A stretch of DNA of 16,614 nt, taken from NCBI GenBank assembly GCA_002293855.1, contig DBEB01000049.1, positions 1 to 16,614 on the forward strand. Direction: 5' to 3'. The position numbers were made by a program, and so were the translations under genes. Source of the stretch: Candidatus Falkowbacteria bacterium UBA917 (lineage in GTDB: Bacteria > Patescibacteriota > Patescibacteriia > Patescibacteriales > Patescibacteriaceae). Under the pieces are notes generated by a model. The model searched no databases and was not told the DNA's origin. It saw only the letters and a program-made list of their open reading frames with translations. Positions 12,597-16,614 of the stretch are shown one piece after another (positions within the stretch are counted from its first letter, which is position 1; each line of letters begins with the position of its first letter).

Positions 12597-13097
12597 ATGG
12601 CCAATCGCCACTTATCTCGAACTCTCGCCATGCAAACTCTCTTTGCTTGGGATTTTAATGGTCAAAAAACTGACAATCTAGATGAGTTGATTGCCGGCAA
12701 CTTCCAACAATTCGCTCCCAGCTTCAATGACAACGGCTTTGTAGAAAACCTCGTCCGCGGCGTCATTGAGCATGTCAGCGACATCGATCAGTACATCATC
12801 AAATACGCCACCGAATGGCCACTTGATCAGATCACTACTGTCGATCGCAATGTTCTCCGTCTCGGCGTCTACGAATTAGTCTTTGACCAAGGCATCCCAG
12901 CCAAAGTCGCTATCAATGAGTCCATCGAGATTGCCAAAGCCTTTGGCGGTGAAGCTTCTGGCCGTTTTGTTAACGGCGTTCTCGGTAGCATCTTCAAAGA
13001 AATGCCCGCCAAAGACATCGACATCAAAAACGAAGCTGAAGCCGCCGCTAAGGCTAGCGAAGCTACTCAAACTGAAACAGAACTAACCGCTAATTAA
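12597..13097 (+). CDS. nusB: Transcription antitermination factor NusB
   Basis: The 166-residue protein begins with RHLSRTLAMQTLFAWDFNG, the NusB RNA-binding opening. It contains the family core IKYATEWPLDQITTVDRNVLR followed by LGVYEL, PAKVAINESIEIAKAFGGEA and SGRFVNGVLGSI. NusB is all-helical and binds boxA RNA together with S10 (NusE) to support transcription of rRNA operons. A low-complexity Ala/Glu/Thr tail of about 30 residues after KEMPA exceeds the usual end of the domain and is probably disordered. The gene sits between rpmF (5 nt gap) and rnc (68 nt gap), a sensible grouping of ribosome-production genes on one transcript. Confidence 0.95.
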   Translation: MANRHLSRTLAMQTLFAWDFNGQKTDNLDELIAGNFQQFAPSFNDNGFVENLVRGVIEHVSDIDQYIIKYATEWPLDQITTVDRNVLRLGVYELVFDQGIPAKVAINESIEIAKAFGGEASGRFVNGVLGSIFKEMPAKDIDIKNEAEAAAKASEATQTETELTAN

Positions 13098-13118
13098 AAT
13101 AAACACTTGTTGTTTATT
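13098..13118 (+). promoter_or_regulatory. Hairpin between nusB and rnc, possible RNA processing site
   Basis: AATAAACA (13098-13105) pairs perfectly with TGTTTATT (13111-13118) around a 5-nt loop. There is no following T-run, so it is not an intrinsic terminator. In some bacteria RNase III cuts a stem in its own leader to limit its expression; this stem is short and AT-rich, so that role is only a possibility. Confidence 0.3.
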
Positions 13119-13165
13119 AACTGCTGATTAATCCTAATCACTAGTTAATAGCCAGTAACTCCTCT

Positions 13166-13858
13166 ATGGAGAATCTACTCAACCTCACTAATCAACTCAA
13201 GCTTAAGTTCAATAAGCTCGAATTACTCCAACAAGCTCTCGTTCATCGCTCCTATCTCAATGAACACCCTGATTTTCATCTAGGTCACAATGAGCGCTTA
13301 GAGTTTCTCGGCGACGCCGTCCTCGAAATCATCGTTACCGAATACCTCTACACTCGCTTCCCCAACGAAAGCGAAGGTGTGATGACTGATTGGCGCGCCA
13401 GCCTGGTCAATGCCAAGACTCTGGCTGAAGTAGCCATCACCCTCGGACTCGAAAACTATCTCTACTTATCCAAAGGCGAAGCCAAAGACAAAAACACCAA
13501 GGCTCGTCAGTATATCCTAGCCAACTCCGTCGAATCCGTTATCGGCGCTATCTACCTCGACCAAGGCCTCGAAGTCGCCAAGATCTTTATCACTGATCAT
13601 ATCATCAGCAAGTTTGATCACATCCTTGCTAACGCCCTCTACCAAGATCCTAAGTCCAAGTTCCAAGAAAAAGCTCAAGAGATTTACAATATCACCCCCC
13701 ACTACGAAGTACTCAGAGAGTCCGGGCCTGACCACGACAAAACCTTTGAAGTCGGTGCCTATATCAAGGACAAATTAGTTGCCAAAGGTACTGGCTCCTC
13801 CAAACACGAAGCTCAAGTCGACGCCGCCAGCAAGAGTCTTCAGGCTAATAATTGGTAA
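13166..13858 (+). CDS. rnc: Ribonuclease III
   Basis: The 230-residue protein has the RNase III domain with the signature NERLEFLGDAVLE (42-54: E43, E46, D50) and a double-stranded RNA-binding domain in the last 70 residues (DPKSKFQEKAQE, later GSSKHEAQVDAASKSL). It cuts double-stranded RNA, in rRNA maturation and mRNA decay. One oddity: the second catalytic stretch reads ANSVESVIGAIYLDQG (119-134). The Asp equivalent to E. coli D114 is Asn120, while the essential Glu (E. coli E117) is kept as E123. That may be a tolerated lineage variant, since the rest is well conserved and the length is normal. The start at 13166 gives the usual N-terminus; no Shine-Dalgarno sequence is seen. Confidence 0.94.
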   Translation: MENLLNLTNQLKLKFNKLELLQQALVHRSYLNEHPDFHLGHNERLEFLGDAVLEIIVTEYLYTRFPNESEGVMTDWRASLVNAKTLAEVAITLGLENYLYLSKGEAKDKNTKARQYILANSVESVIGAIYLDQGLEVAKIFITDHIISKFDHILANALYQDPKSKFQEKAQEIYNITPHYEVLRESGPDHDKTFEVGAYIKDKLVAKGTGSSKHEAQVDAASKSLQANNW

Positions 13859-13868
13859 ATTATTTATT

Positions 13869-13897
13869 TTGACTTTTGAATCTATTATCTCTAAACT
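13869..13897 (+). promoter_or_regulatory. Probable internal promoter for the DksA/TraR-like gene and lspA
   Basis: The -35 is TTGACT (13869-13874), the spacer is 17 bp and the -10 is TAAACT (13892-13897); the start of transcription is expected near 13904, about 20 nt before the ATG. The element TTGACTTT (13869-13876) is repeated inverted as AAAGTCAA (13913-13920), so the promoter lies within a wide inverted repeat. Confidence 0.5.
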
Positions 13898-13924
13898 TAA
13901 GACATACTCTTTAAAGTCAATTAT

Positions 13925-14275
13925 ATGGATCAAGCTACTCTCGACACTATCAAAGCCGATCTGCTCAGCAAAAAAGCTCAACTAGAACAAGAATCAAGCC
14001 TTCTAACAGGTAATGAAGTTTCTGAATTTCCAGATTACGGCGATCAAAACGATGAAAACGCTCAAGAGGTCAATGAACACAGCACCAATCTAGAAGCTGA
14101 ACGAGTCCTTGCGAGCACCCTCAAAGACATTAATTCCGCTTTAGCCAAAATCGACAAAGGCGAATACGGCATCTGCAAATATTGCAAACAACAAATCGAC
14201 CCCAAACGCCTACTCATCCGACCTTTTTCGAGCGCCTGCATTGACTGTAAAAACAAACTCCAACAGAGTAACTAA
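13925..14275 (+). CDS. DksA/TraR-family C4 zinc-finger protein
   Basis: The 116-residue protein has an acidic helical N-terminal half that can form a coiled coil (about 1-30 and 50-75). It is followed by a C4 zinc finger: YGICKYC (C84, C87) and SSACIDC (C105, C108), with the family motif GEYGICKYCKQQIDPKRL. DksA and TraR enter the secondary channel of RNA polymerase and, in DksA's case, work with ppGpp. Short relatives like this one are common and mostly uncharacterised, so a general transcription-regulator role is all I claim. The coiled-coil tip does not obviously show DksA's DxxDxA motif. The stop is 2 nt before the lspA start, so the two genes are co-transcribed. Confidence 0.85.
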   Translation: MDQATLDTIKADLLSKKAQLEQESSLLTGNEVSEFPDYGDQNDENAQEVNEHSTNLEAERVLASTLKDINSALAKIDKGEYGICKYCKQQIDPKRLLIRPFSSACIDCKNKLQQSN

Positions 14276-14277
14276 TT

Positions 14278-14748
14278 ATGCTCATTAACCAGACTCAGAA
14301 GGCAATCTTATTAATTGCCTTTTTTGTTTTAATTATCGATCGTCTAGCCAAAAGCCTCGCTCTATCAATTTGGCAATTCGAAGCAGTCCCTTTAAGTTCT
14401 TGGTTTAAACTTAGCTTCGCCACTAACCCCAATATCTCTTTTTCACTCCCCTTCTCCGGCCCATTACTTTATCTCGGACTCCTCGTTGCCATTCTAATTT
14501 TAATTTATTACTGCCTCAGTTTTTTACGCCAAGCTCAAATCTGGCCCAGTCTATTTATTGGTTTAATTATCAGCGGCGCGCTCAGCAACGCCTTTGATCG
14601 ACTGCGTTACGGAGCGGTCATTGATTATCTCGAGCTCCACAACTTCAGCGTCTTCAATCTCGCCGACGCCCTTATCTGCACCGGTTCCGCCGCCCTCATC
14701 TACTACTTACTGATCAATGATACTATTAAACAAAAACCGAGTCACTAG
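14278..14748 (+). CDS. lspA: Lipoprotein signal peptidase (signal peptidase II)
   Basis: The 156-residue protein has four membrane segments and the conserved LspA boxes: IDRLAK (20-25), TNPNISFSLPF (49-59), SGALSNAFDRLRYGAVIDYL (99-118) with catalytic D116, and FNLADALI (126-133) with catalytic D130. It removes signal peptides from prolipoproteins after lipid attachment in the cytoplasmic membrane. The asparagine and aspartates of the active site are all present and the length is typical. The expected GVAFS box reads NISFS, a mild change. Its TAG stop (14746-14748) overlaps the TAG of the convergent kinase gene, and both sit in the loop of a shared terminator. Confidence 0.92.
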   Translation: MLINQTQKAILLIAFFVLIIDRLAKSLALSIWQFEAVPLSSWFKLSFATNPNISFSLPFSGPLLYLGLLVAILILIYYCLSFLRQAQIWPSLFIGLIISGALSNAFDRLRYGAVIDYLELHNFSVFNLADALICTGSAALIYYLLINDTIKQKPSH

Positions 14749-14761
14749 GACTCGATTTTTT
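14738..14761. terminator. Bidirectional terminator containing both overlapping stop codons
   Basis: CGAGTC (14738-14743) and GACTCG (14749-14754) form a 6-bp stem; the 5-nt loop ACTAG holds the CTAG in which lspA and the kinase gene both end. A run of six T follows on the plus strand (14756-14761). On the minus strand five T follow (complement of A14732-A14736). It therefore suits the two converging transcripts. Confidence 0.85.
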
Positions 14762-16232
14762 GCTGTAAGTATTTAATAAATTTATCCTGGTCGTTTTTTA
14801 GATAATTTAATTTCAAATCTTTACTCGCCAAATAATCTCTCAGACTTTCATAATCAATTAACTCCTGATGATCCTCAACAAACTCTAGCCACAAAGCCGT
14901 TTTCAAGCTCAACTTCTCTTTATCATCTGGCGTCAGCACACTAGCAAAATAATCAAATTCTCTATCGACATTATCCAAAAACCTCTCCCCATCAGATTCA
15001 TTTTCTACCAAATAAGCTAGCTCCTCCTTCATGTGATCATAGGCTAGCTTCTTTTTATCTCCGCTATTTTCTTTTTTGACAATCATTTCTTGAGCTCGAG
15101 ACCAAAAATCCCTAGCCACTTGCACTAGTTGCTCATTTTCATCGACAATTTCTTTTGCCTGAGTATTTAGCAATTTATCATACTTAAAAATATATTCATC
15201 AGACAGACGCAGACCATCACCATCATCATAAACAACCTGAGCAATCTCTGACTTACTCATAGCTTCCAATGACTCCAAAATCTTAGCCTCACCCCAATCA
15301 ATAATCACCACATCGTTCACACGACGATCTTCAGCTAACTCCAAAAACAAATTCCTCTCGTGTAGATCTCTATGAAAGACACCATTCTCGTGAGCTAAAT
15401 CCAAAGTATTTTTAACTTTGTCAAAGATTGCCGTCGCTATCAAATCCTTTTTTTCACTCGCCAAAAACCTCGCCATCGCCTCCAAGTTATTTCTATTAAT
15501 TTTTTGCGCATCTTCTTTGCTAGCCTCTTCAGTTGCTAAGCTAAAACCCTTTACACCTAGGCCACTGAGCTGTAATTGCATCCACCTATAATCCTTACCC
15601 TCGCACTCTTCAGCACCATAACCCTTAGCCAGCAAGGTCTCTTTGTGTAAATAATAATCCAAATTCTCTCCCTGCAAAAAATCCATCGCAAGCACATTCA
15701 CATTCTTATCAACCATCACTCGGTCACGACCAAGCTTCTCTCTCAAATCCGGATGAGCTTCTAGATCTACACTGCGATTAAAATATAACTTCGGAACAGA
15801 GGCATAAGACTTCTCATCATCAAGCTTAGCCTGCTCTAGCAAATCATAGACCTTGCTATGTGCAGACAATTCATTCTCCGCTCGCTCAGTCGAGAAGATT
15901 TTTAACATCTTAATCGCCAAACGATCTTCATCTTCAGCCAGCTCCCCAAAACGCTCTTGAAACAATTGATGCAAACTATCATCATCTAGATCCTCGAGCT
16001 GCTGGTCGTGATGAGCCAAATCCTTATACTCAGTTTCTGCATCATTAAGATCCACCAAACCAATCACACCGTTGTGGCCCTCATCAATTTTTTGATATTT
16101 TTTCAAAATCGCCTGATCGAGTACATCCTCTATTCTTTCTCTCTGTTCACCAGACTCCCGAGCTACTTTTTCCGGCATTTCTTTTTTCTCAGGCTCTTTT
16201 ATTTTATTTACTTCAAAGTTTTCAAAACGCAT
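14745..16232 (-). CDS. Eukaryotic-like protein kinase (Hanks-type fold), soluble
   Basis: The 495-residue protein has a charged N-terminal region and then a kinase domain. It shows a glycine-containing loop (EGHNGVIGLV, 51-60), lysine in AIKMLKIF (K108), a hinge-like LAMDFLQGENL (181-191), the catalytic loop HENGVFHRDLHERN (281-294; D289, N294) and the metal-binding DWG in VIIDWGEAK (D312, replacing DFG). All catalytic residues are present, so it is probably active, though whether the target is protein or a small molecule is unknown. The last 180 residues are acidic and helical with no recognisable domain. There is no signal peptide or membrane anchor, unlike PknB-type receptors. It lies 59 nt behind tsaE on the same strand, with a possible terminator between. 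The weak GAGTAGG before the ATG could be a ribosome binding site. Confidence 0.78.
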   Translation of the reverse strand: MRFENFEVNKIKEPEKKEMPEKVARESGEQRERIEDVLDQAILKKYQKIDEGHNGVIGLVDLNDAETEYKDLAHHDQQLEDLDDDSLHQLFQERFGELAEDEDRLAIKMLKIFSTERAENELSAHSKVYDLLEQAKLDDEKSYASVPKLYFNRSVDLEAHPDLREKLGRDRVMVDKNVNVLAMDFLQGENLDYYLHKETLLAKGYGAEECEGKDYRWMQLQLSGLGVKGFSLATEEASKEDAQKINRNNLEAMARFLASEKKDLIATAIFDKVKNTLDLAHENGVFHRDLHERNLFLELAEDRRVNDVVIIDWGEAKILESLEAMSKSEIAQVVYDDGDGLRLSDEYIFKYDKLLNTQAKEIVDENEQLVQVARDFWSRAQEMIVKKENSGDKKKLAYDHMKEELAYLVENESDGERFLDNVDREFDYFASVLTPDDKEKLSLKTALWLEFVEDHQELIDYESLRDYLASKDLKLNYLKNDQDKFIKYLQQKIES

Positions 16233-16261
16233 ACCTACTCATCTTACCAGAGGCCAGTTGA

Positions 16262-16293
16262 TAATAAAAGAGCTGCTCCGAGAACAGCTCTTT
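16262..16293 (-). terminator. Terminator overlapping the tsaE stop codon
   Basis: AAAGAGCTG (16267-16275) pairs with CAGCTCTTT (16285-16293), a 9-bp stem with a 9-nt loop; on the minus strand it continues into a T-rich tract (TTTTATTAT). The stem begins within the tsaE stop codon. It would separate tsaE from the kinase gene, fully or partly. Confidence 0.65.
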
Positions 16294-16614
16294 AAAATTT
16301 AATTTCCCGCTCTTTTTCGGAGATCGCTTTAAAATAATAATACTTAGTTTTTTTTGGTAATATCTTTTTGATCTTAGTCGCCCACTCCACTACCACCAAA
16401 ACTTCCGGATCAGCCAAATATTCAGCAAGGCCCAGTGACTCCAAATTTGCCTCTTGGTCCAAACGATAAGCATCTACATGAACCAAGTTTTTGATAACTT
16501 TATGCTTAGTCGGATAAATCTTCATCAGCACAAAAGTCGGACTATTTACCACCGCCCTCACTCCTAGAGCTCGAGCGAGCCCTTGGGTAAAGGCTGTTTT
16601 ACCAGCCCCTAAAT
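16292..16614 (-). CDS. tsaE: tRNA threonylcarbamoyladenosine biosynthesis ATPase TsaE, cut by the right edge
   Basis: The frame is open to the right edge and encodes LGAGKTAFTQGLARALGVRA followed by VVNSPTFVL. This is the Walker A motif (GAGKT) and the NSPTF switch of TsaE (YjeE). VHVDAYRLDQE and VVVEWATKI follow, the usual second half. TsaE is the ATPase that works with TsaB and TsaD to make the universal t6A modification at position 37 of ANN-decoding tRNAs. Only the first residues before the P-loop are missing, so the gene should begin just outside the window. The C-terminus is at TAA 16294-16292, inside a terminator stem. Confidence 0.93.
   Translation of the reverse strand, partial: LGAGKTAFTQGLARALGVRAVVNSPTFVLMKIYPTKHKVIKNLVHVDAYRLDQEANLESLGLAEYLADPEVLVVVEWATKIKKILPKKTKYYYFKAISEKEREIKF

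Noticed and set aside
14745..16232. Bud32/KEOPS-type kinase identity for the protein beside tsaE
   Set aside because: Bud32 typically has a HGDLTTSN-like catalytic loop and is short; this protein has HRDLHERN, a DWG motif and is 495 residues.
1..16614. CRISPR array or insertion sequence
   Set aside because: No regularly spaced direct repeats were seen, and no transposase, integrase or terminal inverted repeats flanking a gene could be found.
1..16614. Alternative genetic code (UGA read as Gly or Trp, as in some Patescibacteria)
   Set aside because: All conserved genes are full length with the standard code, and the only TGA stop examined closely (7180-7182) is inside a decayed gene.

Overview
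The window looks like a chromosomal segment from an uncultivated, small-genome bacterium, most plausibly a Candidate Phyla Radiation (Patescibacteria / Parcubacteria-like) lineage. The reasons are indirect: very short intergenic spaces, starts without a Shine-Dalgarno sequence, two genes with leaderless-type promoters, tRNA genes without an encoded CCA, and the gene order rpmF-nusB-rnc-(DksA/TraR)-lspA. The phylum is inference. The genetic code appears standard: all conserved genes read through without UGA reassignment.

Layout, left to right. (1) Positions 1-2058: a YibE/F-family membrane protein (minus, cut by the left edge) diverges from a ZIP-like metal transporter (plus). Between them lie a GC-rich hairpin repeat and a near-consensus promoter whose spacer is a 17-bp palindrome. 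(2) 2089-5016: a compact minus-strand operon of a DUF2892 membrane protein, a CrtI/phytoene-desaturase-like FAD oxidoreductase and an ABC1/UbiB-type atypical kinase. It is headed by a perfect 25-bp palindrome that touches the first start codon. (3) 5086-5355: tRNA-Asp(GTC), its terminator and an upstream promoter/leader. (4) 5443-12262: a long minus-strand run of O-antigen-ligase-like protein, RsuA/RluF-type pseudouridine synthase, tRNA-Ser(CGA), MazG-like pyrophosphohydrolase, a 710-residue GIY-YIG/DUF2075-helicase/S24-peptidase fusion, a broken DinD/Bro-N gene, a DUF1761 membrane protein and a YhiN/HI0933-type flavoprotein. (5) 12341-14761: a plus-strand housekeeping run rpmF, nusB, rnc, DksA/TraR-like, lspA. 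(6) 14738-16614: minus strand, a eukaryotic-like protein kinase and the 3' part of tsaE.

The most unusual part is the AT-rich stretch 7130-10018 directly behind tRNA-Ser. A MazG-like NTP pyrophosphohydrolase is followed 2 nt later by a protein joining a GIY-YIG nuclease domain, a DUF2075 superfamily-1-type helicase/ATPase and a C-terminal LexA/UmuD-type serine protease. That protease has its Ser-Lys dyad and a Cys-Gly candidate self-cleavage site. Next comes a decayed gene of the DinD (DNA-damage-inducible) type. I read this as a candidate damage- or phage-responsive island whose effector may be switched by self-cleavage. The domain calls are well supported; the system-level function is inference.

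The second point of interest is regulatory. Two promoters carry long perfect palindromes with a single-base centre (1252-1268, 4992-5016). Three genes appear to be translated from mRNAs with essentially no leader: two by promoter position, and one (the mazG-like gene) by its position 2 nt after a tRNA 3' end.
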